A stretch of 64,000 nt of DNA, taken from Trileptium ribeirensis. Taxonomy: Eukaryota > Nematoda > Enoplea > Enoplida > Thoracostomopsidae. A program made the position numbers and the translations under genes. Below the pieces are notes generated by a model. It did no database searches. It saw nothing but the letters and a program-made list of their open reading frames with translations, and was not told where the DNA came from. The DNA lies in the NCBI GenBank assembly GCA_030248225.1, contig JASANE010004949.1, positions 97,093 through 161,092 of the forward strand, given 5' to 3'. Shown here in pieces: positions 46,234 to 59,865 of this stretch. Within the stretch, counting starts at the first letter, position 1, and the number at the start of each line of letters is the position of its first letter.

Positions 46234-49200
46234 ACAAACGTGTATTGCATTACGTTGCGAATCACTTGAGCCGTTGTGCTAGTTGTCCAAAGAGGTTTAA
46301 AATGCCGCACTAATATTCTAGTCTTAATAATTTAGAGCGGGCAGAAAGTAATTAACACTTTTAAACCTGATCAACGTGGTACAATTAAAACACGGAAAGT
46401 TAGCTACCGGAATTTCGCGGTCAGGATCAGCAAACCCATTACAAAACTACTATACTTTTGGAAAGACGATTTGATCACCATTTGTATTCTAGCACATGTG
46501 TCTTTCTAATTTGTTCAAACACTGAAAAACTAATTATTGTAGCAGTTGTTTAGTGATAGGTTACGCTCCAGCAGACGAACAATTCGTGATTGCTATTACG
46601 TAGGGTAAACCTAACGGTAATAACGTTCATTATATAAATGACAACGGCAGACTGTATGATTTATTAACTGTTTTGATATGTATGTACCAGTTTAACCTAA
46701 TGATTCGTTAAGTAGTATATATTTTATATTGTGTAAAAAGTGTCTCAGATACCGAAATCCCAACTGCCAACCGTACAAACTTGTTGAAATATTTAAATTT
46801 GTTATTTTGCTGTTTATCGAAAAGTTCGGAATGTAGACATGGACAAACAAATTCAGGCGTTTAAGTTTGGGAAAACAAATATGTAGTGATTATCAAAAGA
46901 TTATTTTTCATTTAATTAAAAGGGAAAGTTCTTTGACCACTGCATAACAGCTTTGGAGATAGGATCAAAGACTGTATCTATTGCGAAATCTAAAATCCTT
47001 GTTTACTTTTCAGTTTTTGACAAATGTTTGTAATTAAATTTAGTAAGTTTGCATTTTTTAATGTAAAATTGTCAAATAATGGTTTTGGGGGACGTTGGGT
47101 AAAGACATGGTGCTAAGAATTCAAGTTTCAATAGATCTCTAGTTCCAATTGAGATGAATTTGAACCCTGACCAATGTCAATGAGGTCAGCCATTGTTGAG
47201 CTATGCGGGTAACCAAATTCATCGTAATTGTGTGTCGTACGAACCGGCCACCAGACTTTGATTTTGAATGTGTTGTAGGTGCATCACAGCAGACGAGCAG
47301 CACCCAGACAATTGTGGACTATCATTTATCACAGTTGTAACTTAAATCCCTTTGACCCACTAATGTAACCTCATTGTTTTACTCAGTAAATATATTTGGC
47401 TTCTCTACCGATGAAAATTGATGGGGGACTAGCCAGTGGGACCACCCGGTTCATGAGCCGGGAGAACTCATCTATGGGGGTGGCTTCCAGAACCGGGGTT
47501 TTCAAATGTGGAAGGAGACCCACCCGGTTCAGATGATTTTGCTTTATAATTTCTTCGTATTTGTAGTGATTTTCGTTCAAATTATGTGGTGTTTCGGCGC
47601 CAACCATAAATTCAAGATTATATTTGCGAAATATTTTAAAGCATATTTAATTGTAGCACCACTTGTAGAATTTAACAACTTAAGCCACTTTTCAAGTCGT
47701 TGTCAACACCAGAACCGGGGGACGACCAAAATAATAGGGGACGGCATGTACCGGGGGAACGGGAGCTTTCGGGGAGAAGACGGTATATATGCTAAATTGT
47801 GGAAATGTTATTGTACCGAACTACCGTTGGGTCGTCGTGCACAAGATTCCAAAAAATGTCTTGTCTTAACCCAAACTCCCCAAAAACCAATAATATCGTT
47901 TAATACGACAGGAGATGGTGCATTTTGCTGTATATAACCGTCGGCGACGATGTAGGTGTCGTCTAATGCTGTTACTTTAACGTTGCCTAAGGTAGTTATG
48001 GCCGTCTAAACTAAAAATTGAATTTATCATTCTTTGGTTTTGTAAACAAACGCATAGCATCAGTATTACTAATTTTAGAAAGTCATGCTAGTTACTTCAT
48101 GCTCTTTTAGATACACATGTAAATCTAACCGAAAGTCGAACCGAGCTAGTTGTAACTGATATGACATTACAAAACGGCGCGAAATTTGAAAATGAATTTA
48201 AACTATATAGATGTTCTTTTGACATCGGAAGTTCTTAAAATATCGAACGTGTTTTATTCTTTAAATTATCGAGCGTTGGCATATTTTATTTAAGCTTCTT
48301 TTTTTCCGGATTGCTTCTGTTTTCTATTGGTTGACTATAAAACTTGTTTATGTTGGTTGGAATTTAACATGAGGCTGCGGCGTTTATTAAAGATATTTTG
48401 AAACAGTTATATACTATAGAGATACATGTCAAATATAGATAGCCATTCTTCGTAGAAAAGCGCATAAGTTGCTATGTAAATGACCATACTGCACGGTGTG
48501 CTCAAGTGGGAAATATTGTGAGACAGCTTTTGCATGGATATAGTTTATTCAGTTAATAATAATAACATACGCAAGATATATTCTTTATTCTGCCTTCTTC
48601 TGGTTTGTGCTGCAGGTGAGAAAGAGTCAGATTTTCAAGCTCTAGCTCGGCTTTTCAAGAACCATATCTGGCTCGCTTCTGACAAAGGCTCTACTCGGCT
48701 CTTTTACTTCTAATAATAAAAGCTTCTAATTTCCTAGTATTAGAAAAAACAACGATAAAAACAACCAAGGAAACTATAAGATTCACAACTTTTAAGATAC
48801 GAGCAGAGATGATCTCGGTAGTCCTTGTCCTTGACAGAGTGCTGTACTATACATCAGCGTTTTACAATTATAATACATGCTATACATGACGTGTTATGGA
48901 TATTGTGATTTATGATGGCTTTCTTTTATAAAAGAGCTTCTAAGAATAGACTGCAGCTTTTCAAGATACGCTAGGCTCTGCTCGGCTCTCACACAAAGAA
49001 TATTAGCTCTGGCTTGGCTCCTCACATATTATGGCCGCAACACAAGACTAGACTCTAAATTCTCATCTATACTTTGTGCGTTTATTTTGCTGTAAAAATT
49101 TTACGAAAATTATGCAGTAAAGAATACTGAAAGATGATTTGTTTCAATAACGTTGTATATATAATTTTGTGTACTGTTGTATTTTGAATGCTTGTCGGTT

Positions 49201-50165
49201 TAATATAAACATTGAGTATAATTTATTTTGTCAATCATCGACAAGGTTAGTTAAAGGCAAAACGTAACTATTTGAATGAAAACATTTCCAATCCATCGCG
49301 AACTACCGCGTAAGTTAAACATAGATTTAGTTATCTTGGAAATTAATTAAAACTTTTACAATGAGTGAATGTTGGTTTGCATGTTGAAGTTTTCTTTTTT
49401 AAAAGTAGCAGTAACTCAATGCCTTGATTTTCAGTCAACGTTGTCTTAAATAAATTAATATCTTCTTTGACCTAGTTTCCGTACGATGGCCTCACATTTC
49501 GGAGATGATGGTTGTGATTGAAAATTGTTTGCTAAGACCGTATCTACAATAGCAGCACATATGGGAGCAGCAGCACAGCTACTTTATAACGTATTTGATT
49601 AGTTTTATTGTCTGATAGAGCTAATGATGTTTGGTAAAACAAGTGGGTCTTTGTCACTTGTCTTACAGTGAAATTTCAACCGTTTCACCTAACTGTTTAT
49701 AGTGTCAGGGCGGTGAAATATTCTGGTATAATGAAGAATCAAGAGCTAATGGTCGTACACATATTGGTATAGAACTAACAAAAATTTCGTAATAGAGTTA
49801 AACATATATATATATATGGCGAGGAACATGTAGCTAAGCCTTAATAATGATGCTGATCGTGACTGGCAACAAAACTTAGCAAAAAATCCTTGCTATTTCT
49901 GTTGCTGAAAAAGACTGAATTTCAAAAAACATATTTCAAGGTATTGTGATTGGTTGGTCAAAATATATCTGATGTGTCGTTATGTGCTAGCTCCGTAGCA
50001 CAGACATTATATATATATAAACTTTTTGAACGATATTACTTGCACGTTCTCGTGCCAAGGTACTGCACCTTTGAAGTGTTTTGTATTACTTGTGCAGTAA
50101 TCTGCATATCAGTTTGCTATCAATGACCATATTTGGCTGCTTTGTTATTACATAAGTGTTTTTGA
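46234..50165. other. no gene recognised; one GC-rich repeat block
   Basis: 47390-47780 is GC-rich with repeated ccggttc/gaaccggggg words, similar in style to the 28.3- and 41.6-kb MITEs but without clear ends; the 143-codon frame across it is by-product. 48630-49010 has repeated gctcggct/cttttcaaga words. Short (TA)n runs near 49803 and 50008. Confidence 0.5.
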
Positions 50166-50580
50166 AATGCTTTTCGGTTGCTATTGAACGGCAGATATGC
50201 CAACGCTATTACGGTTCCTGATGGTGATAACGTGTTGACGCTTCTTGGAGTAAAGCATTAATAAATTTCAGACGAACACATGTCGCTCCTCGGAAAGTTT
50301 GCATCGAACACTTGTTATGCTAATCAGAATAAGTATGAACCAAACACTTGCCGACGCTGTTCGAAACAGATACATTGAATCTAACACTTGCAGCCGCTTT
50401 TCGGAATGAGTAGGTTGAGTTAAACGATTGCGTACGGTCCCCCGAAAAAGCAATGTAAATTAGACAAATAGCGATATTTCTCGGGAAAACACATCAGCGG
50501 CCTTCGGAACAATTAGTTTGTATCAAACATGTACCAGTTTTCTATATCGCCATACGCACTTGCCGAAACAGATATATACT
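50166..50580. repeat. degenerate tandem repeat, ~40-bp unit
   Basis: About eight units around the core aacacttgccgacgctttt then cgaaacagatacat(t/g)gaa, strongest between 50269 and 50450. Confidence 0.7.
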
Positions 50581-51208
50581 TTTCCATTTTACCTTTCCTG
50601 TGAAGATAACCAATAGAATTACGTAAATATGGTCATATAATCGCATTATGTAGATACGTATGCATTAATGTGCACGGTTTTTTCCGAAATAGGTGTTGAA
50701 ATAATCCAGTTGAAATATGTTGTAGTGGCAAACGGCTGTCATCTACGTTTGGTATTTCAACTGCTGCTGTAGCTTTTGTTATAGAGGATAGTATTCATAT
50801 CACATAACTAATTTGAACACAATTTAATGTATTGTAAAACATAATTGTTGGTTTACTGTATCTTTATGTATACTTGTTCTTAATTTTGTGAAATTGCTAA
50901 AGTAGGATATCCTGTACGCCCATTTAGTGCACTCATTTTCGGTATTGATAACTAACGGTTGTTGCTTTCTTCCAAGGTTTTCGCATTAAAATTTATTTAA
51001 CACATTTTTGTGGGCTTCCTAACATTTCAGAGAGCCGAATTTTGGAGATAAAATTTTCTGTACACTAAGAACGAAGGAAAAATATTCAAGGTTTTGTTGA
51101 TTCAGGTAAAATAAAAATTTCATAGCTATGATTATAAACTAGCAAAAAGTGCCTGCCCTGTAATTAATTATTTTAACAATATTGATTGTACATAAAAATT
51201 TAAATTAA

Positions 51209-51215
51209 ATACAGT

Positions 51216-51246
<31 letters not shown>

Positions 51247-51248
51247 AC
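51209..51248. repeat. (TA)n microsatellite
   Basis: Two runs of tatata separated by an aa break. Confidence 0.9.
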
Positions 51249-51632
51249 CTTTATCTCACAGATAATTTGGTAGGCCCAGAAGAACAGTTCGCTTTAACAG
51301 CATTTTCATTGTAAGTGCATTCTCTACTAATTTTATAATATAAACACATTCCATGGAATGGTTGAGCGAATACAACTATCCAGACTGACTAAATAATCGC
51401 AATTGTTTCTCTCGTTGTTGAGCTCGTTATTTATTCCAGAGTCACACCTGTATGTGTTATAGCACCTGGCTCAAAGTTTTGGTTTTACTGGCTCAAATGT
51501 AACTGAGATTGTAAATCGACACTTATGTGTTGTGTAAAACAAACTTATAATCCCACCTGGCATATGTTCTAATATATAATATAGTTATATGTACTACCTG
51601 TATTGGAAATTTTTTTAATGTCATCAACCAGA

Positions 51633-51697
51633 GATGGAACCGGGTCACTTGCGTCACCACTTTCGACCGGGTCATAATATGGTGACCTAGTTCCATC
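51633..51697. repeat. short inverted repeat
   Basis: GATGGAACCGGGTCAC (51633-51648) and GTGACCTAGTTCCATC (51682-51697), 33-bp spacer that itself contains a second gaccgggtca. Confidence 0.75.
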
Positions 51698-51699
51698 TG

Positions 51700-54600
51700 T
51701 GTCATCGATTTTATTGCATTACAAATTTTAAATTATGCCTGCTATTGCTGTTATATAATGTGAATTGCTTTGAAATTATTGAAATTTACCAATGTTGACA
51801 TGTATAGTTATATACACGTCTCAAGCATGAAAAGAGGGTATGTACAAATTTATGTACAAAAAACACTATGTGATTAGGATCGTTCAAAGTCGCTGTTTTA
51901 CAGTTAATTTTATGCGATATAACGGTGTCTTTCGTTATAGCCGACTGTAAGTAGTATGGGAATGTCATTTATATTACATTTACTTGAACCTTTTTCAGTA
52001 ATTTTTCTGATAATTTATCAGACTTGGCTAAAAGTTATATGTCTATAATGGCTGTGTGTTTTCTGTAATCGTGACTTGTGTAATATATCTACTGTAGTAG
52101 GTACTTATGCGAGCGTTTAAGCTAACTTTTCTTGTTGGGCATATATAAAATATATTACGTGGGCCGCATTCTTTCACCTCAATACTGTGTTCTTGAAAAT
52201 GTTTCACCGCGGTTTTGTAATTATATGTCAAAGCTATAGGAAATTAAGTTTGTGGTTTCACCATTTTGGGAAACATGCATAAAACGCACGCCCTTTCGTT
52301 CTGTTTTATTGTACCTGCGATTGTCTTTTTTGACATTGAGGGGCAATTTTTTTACTTTACTCAGTTTGCACACACTTTTCTAGTATATACATATACTTCG
52401 ATTGCTGAGTATACTGATATTATTCACAGTGTTTGTGTTTTTATTCAGCGGGTACGAAAGGCATGAACGCGATGCTGGGAAGTGTTTAACATTTGACGAA
52501 TTCAGATTTTTCAATTACATATATTATGATATTGATTACTATTTACATTATCATCGCACAGTTGTGTATACCATGTTCTCAACTTGTCAACGGATGTATA
52601 TAATTGTAAGCTATATGTATATCACCATAATGATCTAACGGTGTTAAAACCTACAGGACCTTTTTGATCTGTAAGATTTTAAGTATTCGTGCTTTTAATG
52701 ACTTAATGTAATGTTATAATTTTGTTAAACGTGAAGAGGGTAACAATACAATGCCTAAACATATAGTAAGGATGCCTAATGTGAATCGCCTATTTTCACA
52801 AAGTTTTACACATTGTTTCACCTTAATGTTTGCTGCTTTCCCAAAATAAGCCAAAATATTTATTAAACTTAAGCCACGGTACCCTGCGTTGATTTTTGGA
52901 AGAAACTGTGATTTTGTACGGCATTGATTCAGGCAGATAATCTGGTATGATAGCACAAAACCTGGTCCCTGGACCACACCAGGGTTTCCCTAGTGTGCTC
53001 CAGCCAAGTCCTAATGTGCGCCAACAAAACAGATCAGAAGCTAGAAGGGGTGCCATTTCATATATACATGAAAAATATATGATGCACAGCCTAAAGCTTC
53101 TCATACTTGGTTTTACGAATTTTCGGTGTATTATCGTTTCCATTTCATCGTGCTGTTACTCAATTCGCACGTGAATTATCGTATATTTTGTGCAATGTCA
53201 AAGAAAAATTTCGCTGCAGTCTCGGATGGAATCTGGATGGCTATAGTGGGAGCCTTGCACGTTAGCCACTGCTCCATTTATGAACTCTGCTTCGGTTTCT
53301 TAAAGAACTCCACAAAGAGCACAACAACGCCTGCGCCACGACAAACCCATTGAAGGTGTCACATCGCAGAGTGAGCTGTTAAAATTACGTGCCTCATTGC
53401 GGGATTTGGCTAAACGTTTGCCTGAAATATGACTCATGACCACATACGTATTGTGTATTGTCAATCGGCTAAACTTTTATAATGCAAACAAGTATTTCTG
53501 CCATTATTTTACATTGTATCTCGCTATCATATGCTAATTATTCCTGCACACATCTGTTTCATTTAAAACATAAAAAGCATTTTTAGTTAGCAAGCTTTCG
53601 CATTGCTCAGGACACAAACCTTGAAAGTAGCATAGTCGTGCCCCGTCCATACGCGCTCGACTGTCCCACATCCTGTTGCATCTTGCTGCTAAAATGACTT
53701 GTGTTTCTACTTTACCCCTATCGCCTCCACATAATCAGGGCTCGTCAAATGCGAGGAACAGGTTATTTCTTACGGACGTTTAAAACTGCTTTTTAACTGG
53801 TTGCATAATTTTGGCAATCACTGAATCAATTGCAGACTGAGCTTTAGTCTAAGTCAATCTTGACCCAGTGTGTGTGAAATCTAACGCAGGCAATTATTGA
53901 ATCACTTGCTGAGTCAAAAACATTCAATGAGTCTGATCCAAAGAGTTTCTCTATTATAGTAGTGAGGCAGGCCGGGACTGGTTTAATTTCGAATTTGTGT
54001 CTTCGGTTTTTACAGTATATCTTTTGTGCAAAAAATTTAGTCTTAATTGTAAGCCGGCAGATATCTCATTTGTGTATATCATTCAGATACAAATTATCAT
54101 TGATACCTAAACATTTGAAAAACAGAAAAATGATCTAGTATGTGTTATAGGTAAAAACGCTAAAACATTTAGTTTGCCAAAAAATAATGAATATAAAACT
54201 GAAAATATACAAACAATAATGTATACTAGGAGTGGGGCGCATACTAGGAGTGGGCTAACATATGGAATCCTTACTTATTATGTTTCGTGACTTGCGTGTT
54301 TTAGAGAACGTTAACTGTGTTATTGTTTCCAATTATATACCATATTCGTATACATATAATATACATAGCTTGTGTTGTAGTTAGCAGATATAATATTGGG
54401 TTTTTAGTGTACTGGTCGTCTTCTTTTGTTTTTTATGATTGAAACGAAACATGTGCGTCTGAAATTATTTTGTTCTCTATGCTTTTAGACTTTAAAATAT
54501 TGGCTGGCGAAGCCAACTTTGACATAATTTTTAAATAATTCAATTGACCTATCTACACAATATTGTGTTTATATTATGTACACATTATACTAACCATGTT

Positions 54601-55500
54601 AATTTTTGGTCCTAACCTTGGTTTAATGCTTACCTATGAATATTTTCTATAATGTACAGCTGCGTTTATATGTTGCTTATGTATTTTTCTTAATACAGTT
54701 GGTATTTTGTATTGAGTCACTGTTATAGGATTTATGGTTCCAATTTGTGACAGTAAACGTTTTTGAACGATTTTCGTATGGAGCTGTTATAGGAACGACT
54801 TCATTTAAGGGTAAGATTTTAACATTATGGGTATTATGCGTAAGCTCAATACGACATCTATTCTCAGCGCTTTGCAGTTCTACATACAATTAGCTAGGCA
54901 GGAGATAATGCTTCACTTTGGTGTTTCTTATTTTTAATGCTAGTGTAACGAGTCTCACATTTGTTGCAGCAGCATACGTTGAGATTTAATATGCTCAAAA
55001 ACTGGACTGCGCCTTACTTTTTGCCAGGCCCCATCCGCCTAGAATTGACCGACGTTGGTACCATTCGATTAGCAGATTGCCCAGGAATAGAGCCAAATTT
55101 TAATGAATTTTTTGTTACCAATGATCTCGATTTTAGCGTAACTTTCTTTTTCTTAGTGTAACTTTGTATGCCGTTGGAGGTGCGTTTATTTTGAATGAGG
55201 GTGGTATCTGTTCACATTTTAAGGAGCTACCCAACGTGAAGACATGCGTTTGAGCTTATTGTATTCACCTTATCTCATCAATATGGTTCCAGTTTTGCAT
55301 AAAATCAAAATTCTTCAGAACCAAGGGATGGACAGTTGTTAACCGAAAAATTTAAGAGTTCGCCAGATAATGGAGATTTTCTGAATCGCCTCCTTTTGCT
55401 CCGTCCAATGCTATATTTTTGTCGCATGTATCTCCAGCGTTCCACTTTTAGGCTGGCGAGTAGCAACGGCAAATACCTTTTGTTTGTGCATGTATGCACA
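51700..55500. other. no gene recognised; one coding-like fragment
   Basis: AT-rich. 53196-53435 contains coding-like text in two frames (see next entry). 54228-54256 has actaggagtgggg/actaggagtggg as a direct repeat. Confidence 0.5.
53196..53435 (+). pseudogene. possible broken coding fragment, unknown family
   Basis: One frame gives DGIWMAIVGALHVSHCSIYE..., and a second, entered after about 53350, gives SQSELLKLRASLRDLAKRLP ending at TGA. Text and composition look protein-like but need a frame change. No family recognised. Confidence 0.25.
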
Positions 55501-55700
55501 TACGTTATTTGTTCGCTTTAGTGGTTTCTTAACCCTTTGTGCATGTGTACACATGCGCTTTTATTTGTTCGCTTTCGTTGTTTCTTAACACTTTTTCGCA
55601 TAGGGTTTCAGTTCTGATACAGCGGGAATTGTATAACTGCGTTTGCTGAGTTTGTCTTGGGTGGTGCTTTTGCACGTGCGTTATTTGTTTGCTTTGTGAT
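55500..55700. repeat. short direct repeats
   Basis: ttatttgttcgcttt..gt.gtttcttaac recurs at about 55505 and 55561, and in part at 55680; two units are ~56 bp apart. Confidence 0.6.
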
Positions 55701-56590
55701 GTTCCAAGGAACCGAGCAGCATTGCCTATATTTGGCTAGGACAAGTTTTAGCCCTAAAAAGTCTCAGTTGCACCGTTTTGTCTTATGGTGTCCAGACGAG
55801 ACCGACTTTATGGTGAACTTAACGCTTACCTAACGGAACCGGTTAACTTGCCAAGTCGCCGGCGGGTTATCCAAGGTGTTAGGCCTGGCCCCTATTATGG
55901 CTCATGTGGCAGTTGCATTATGGTCCTCCAAGGCAGGGTCAACTCTTAAGCCTGCTCATAGGAGAACACCCGCATTTCCCTCACAGAGTCCCTTAGATCC
56001 CGATTCGCCTGTCCAGAGCTCGAACGACGACATATAGCCAGAGAATGCGTCCTGCAGTAGGCATAGAACACGCGGGAGATACTACACACCTATTTTTCAT
56101 AACACAGGAGAAAGAACACTAGGGCGTGCACAATCAAAATCCGCAGCTCAGACTGTACCGGCGTAAATAGAACACCCGTATAATCATAGCCTATCGCACC
56201 ACATCCGAACAATAACGCGGGGATAATCTTAAGATGCACTATGCCAGAGTCTACACAGAAAGAAAACGCAGCACAGAGGAAATCTCCATAGACTCTACGT
56301 CCGGAAAGACCCAACGCGAGGAAGAGGCATCACTATATCCCCTATCGGGAAGGCTTTTCTTTAATAAAATTGAAAGGTCACCCAAGGACTGTCACCATCG
56401 CGGGAAGCCCAAGACGGTCCAAAATCACACCAGGAATCCCAGGCAGGGGGGCACGGTCCTCCACAGCAACCAGCCCCAAAACACCCCATTTCCCCATCAG
56501 AGCCCACCCATCGCCGCCACCCAACAAACACACCAACACGCCCCCCAGGCCACACACCAAATGTTGTTTTCATAATACAGGATGAAATGA
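55701..56590. other. A/C-rich strand-asymmetric segment with ORF
   Basis: From about 55720 the + strand becomes richer in G+C, and from 56230 to 56570 strongly A/C-rich. The 113-codon + frame 56234-56575 is Pro/Gln/His/Thr-rich with no recognised domain. ttttcataa(c/t)acagga occurs at 56094 and 56566. Confidence 0.45.
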
Positions 56591-59500
56591 ACATAGTGGC
56601 GTTGCAGTTTCTAAAATTCCCCCGGAAAAATGGAAAAAAAAACTATTTCAGGATTTTGGACCCGAAAATAGTTGGAAAACCGTTATGCAACAAAATATTA
56701 CGGCCGTGAGCATTATTTACACTCGTTTAAACAGCTTTACATTCCATGCGTATGATTTATATGGTAGAAATGGTATAACGCTATCTTCTAAGCACCGACT
56801 AAATTTATAGTCTTAGCATAAGCAAAGTTTGCTTCCTCCACTGCATCAGAAGCTTTTGCCCGATGGCAAATTTAAAATATATGGGTGTGGTACTGATTGG
56901 AGCTATGGGATTTGTATTGAGCATATAAAAGAAGTAAACTAGGCAGACACTGGGCACGCACACATGCCAACAGGAGGATATGGGACGGGGATTGGTTACC
57001 CATATAGTCAACCCCCAAAAAACCAAAAATCTAGGGGTTACACCCCTTAGTGGTTGGCCACCATACTACTATCCGTGCCTATCCGTTTACCTGCTGGGAT
57101 AGAAACCGGCATGTATGCCATGTTTACCACGACGGGTCGTAAACTAAATAGCTCGACAGTTGGATTGTAGACTTAAATTACATAGTCTATACTATTAATG
57201 CGCTTCCAGCATCACTTGGACGGCGGGCAGTTTGACACCAGTTAGTAAGTCTACACAATACTAAAAATATACCACATTCGATAATTTCAAACATTTTTAA
57301 ACTTCTTTTTCCGTGCTACTTTTCATTTATATACATTTTTCAACAAACATTGCTTTTGTTTCAGTAGCCGATGCTTATCTACTGTCATAAGACCTCAATA
57401 ACCAACCAGAAACTTTATATTTGTCTAATTACGGTGCATTGGCATTTAACAAAGGAATTCCACCGAAGGTTCTGTCTCCACCGGCGCGACCTTTGTATCA
57501 ATATTAAATAGATGAAGACGTGAGAGATGCTTTGCAGTATATATAATATACCAGCAGCGTTTTATCATGTTATCGCGCAAATACCAAGCTGGAAAATATG
57601 AGTTTGCGGTTGCCTATGAAGTTCTTTCACAATTAATTCGAACCTAATAATTATACGTACTCCTCCTATCGATATAGCCACCGTGTGGTTTTCACATAAC
57701 CCTACCCTTCGAAAGATTCAAGCGCCGCTGCACTGTGCGGTTGCAAATTCTATGTGACAACATTGCAGTTTTAGACCTTTTTCAGTAATTAAGACATTAA
57801 TAATCAACAACGGTATTCAATTTCGCATAAAACTGTGTTTACTGCTATTTTTCGCCGAACAGTAAAGCTTTGAATTTTTTCCATTTTTTGCAGTTTTTCC
57901 ATTTTTTCCGAAAAAAACGGGTTTTTTCCGGTCCGAATTTTTTTCGGAAAAAACCAACCGGACCCCCCCGTTTCCCTTTTAATCTTTTTCCAATTATTGA
58001 GTCTTAGAACGTTTTGTATACTATATGCTTTTTTCTTTCGCCTATGTCAGACAACGGACTAGCTTTTACCCTACTGGATACCGTATTTAGTTCAAAAACA
58101 GAACAAAGCAGATAGTTTATTATTCGCAGCAAGGTGCAATAATTAGTAATTTTGATTCATATTTCACATTATTATTACATCCATGAGTGCGGGCCCCCGA
58201 TACAGACCTCGCGCGTAGCCCGACTCAATGCCACTTCGCATAGCCTATTAGTTTCTTAAATATGACCTGTATAAAATGTAGTCTAATTTTCAAAAATGCT
58301 CTTGGACTAAAATTTTTTCTTCCAAATAAACGTTAAACGGCGATAGAAGAACTACAATCAGCCAAAGATTTGAGCAGACAATATACCACTGAGCAGCCAG
58401 GAGGAAAATGGCTTCAGGGAGTACCCGACTGTCTCTGCCGCTTGCCTCTGATTAAAAATATGTTAGGCCTCCACGGTCGTTGACATTATCCTTAAAATAA
58501 ACAGAAAGACGAAGGAAACGATTTCACGTAGGTTCGGAGGGAAATAGAATAAGTTGTTCTGAAAGAACCCTCACTGCGTGCGAGGGAATTTGATAGCTGA
58601 GAAAAATCGCTAAACGGATGTCTAACACTACAAAATCCACAACATTACTACGGGACCCATGAATATCTAACAGGACTTTCACGTCACTGAGACTCAAACT
58701 TATCTGGCTAGTAGCCCGAATGACCGCGCGCACTGGCCGCCCAGCGAGGATTTTCATCAATATGATTTCGCTCTGGCTTGCGACATTCGGAGCTAGGTGA
58801 GTACCGTTCGCTTTAAGATTTTATGCTCTTGGCTGCCTATTACAAACCATCTCGGCATAGTTTACCCGGTTTTATTTTAACCCATAGACAGCTGATGACA
58901 AATGACTCTGAGTAATTTTTTGATACGTTCTTGAATTTCCACATGCGGGGCCGCTCGTATGCGCGGTTCGCATTGAGAGGCGTGCACCGCCTGCAACACT
59001 GTTACGCAAGAGCCGCAGTGCTTGTTACACTGCAGTTGTCGTTACATTGTAACCACGACTTTATCAGTTGCTACAAGCTCCTTGCAAGAGATTACATTTC
59101 TAAACGACACCTATAGCAGCCATAGCGGTTATTGTAATACGGCTTGTACGTTTGAAGCCACAAACCGTCTGTAATGTCAACAAAGGTGGTCGGCCGATTG
59201 TGTAATGAAGAATTATGTAACAGACACCACAATAGTTGCAGGACAGTGTAATTATTGGCGAGAAAAGCACACACCAGCGTTATTACGTAAATAAAAGATT
59301 TTTTAGCTCGAATAGCTACAAAAGCTATGTAGGTATGCATATTACGAAAAACGTCTTTCCCGATCACGTCCGAAAGCATGTGGATATTTTCTTTGAAAAT
59401 GAATGTACCTATCATTGATCTAACGGTAATATAAAATTACACGATATTACCAGCTTATCACAGGACAGTTGTCTTGTTTATTTACTGATTTCGTTTACTG

Positions 59501-59865
59501 TATTGTAAATTTGGGCACCGGCCCGCTTGGATGTTAAGCGGTCGGCCGACGGCTAACGACACAATGGCCACCCGACAGACCAACAGCGAGCATACTACCA
59601 TGTAGTTTCGCTTACTACAAAACAAATTCAGTGTTCGTAACAGCTGATTAAGCATTTGTTCGAAAGCTCGCTACATTTGAAAACGAATGTTTCGCACAGC
59701 GTTCCATGCAACGGCTAAAGTTCCGATCCTTATACCTAGAAGAACTATATCCAAGCTGTATATACTATATATAACTAATTATTGATGCTTTGAATTTCAC
59801 CATTGATCAGGGATGCCTGTTAAATTAGTGATCGTATCGTATGGCGAAATACATATGATCCATAG
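56591..59865. other. no gene recognised; decayed fragments
   Basis: 57384-57508 has a short protein-like frame (ALAFNKGIPPKVLSPPARPL, stop at 57506-57508), perhaps a relic. 57890-57975 holds overlapping inverted runs ttttttccgaaaaaa / ttttttcggaaaaaa. 59515-59580 has cggtcggccgacgg words related to 60330-60400. Confidence 0.45.

Noticed and set aside
47506..47937. 143-codon plus-strand frame
   Set aside because: Runs across a GC-rich repeat block; peptide has no domain.
56361..56594. Gly/Val/Trp-rich minus-strand frames
   Set aside because: Opposite strand of the A/C-rich segment; low-complexity artefact.
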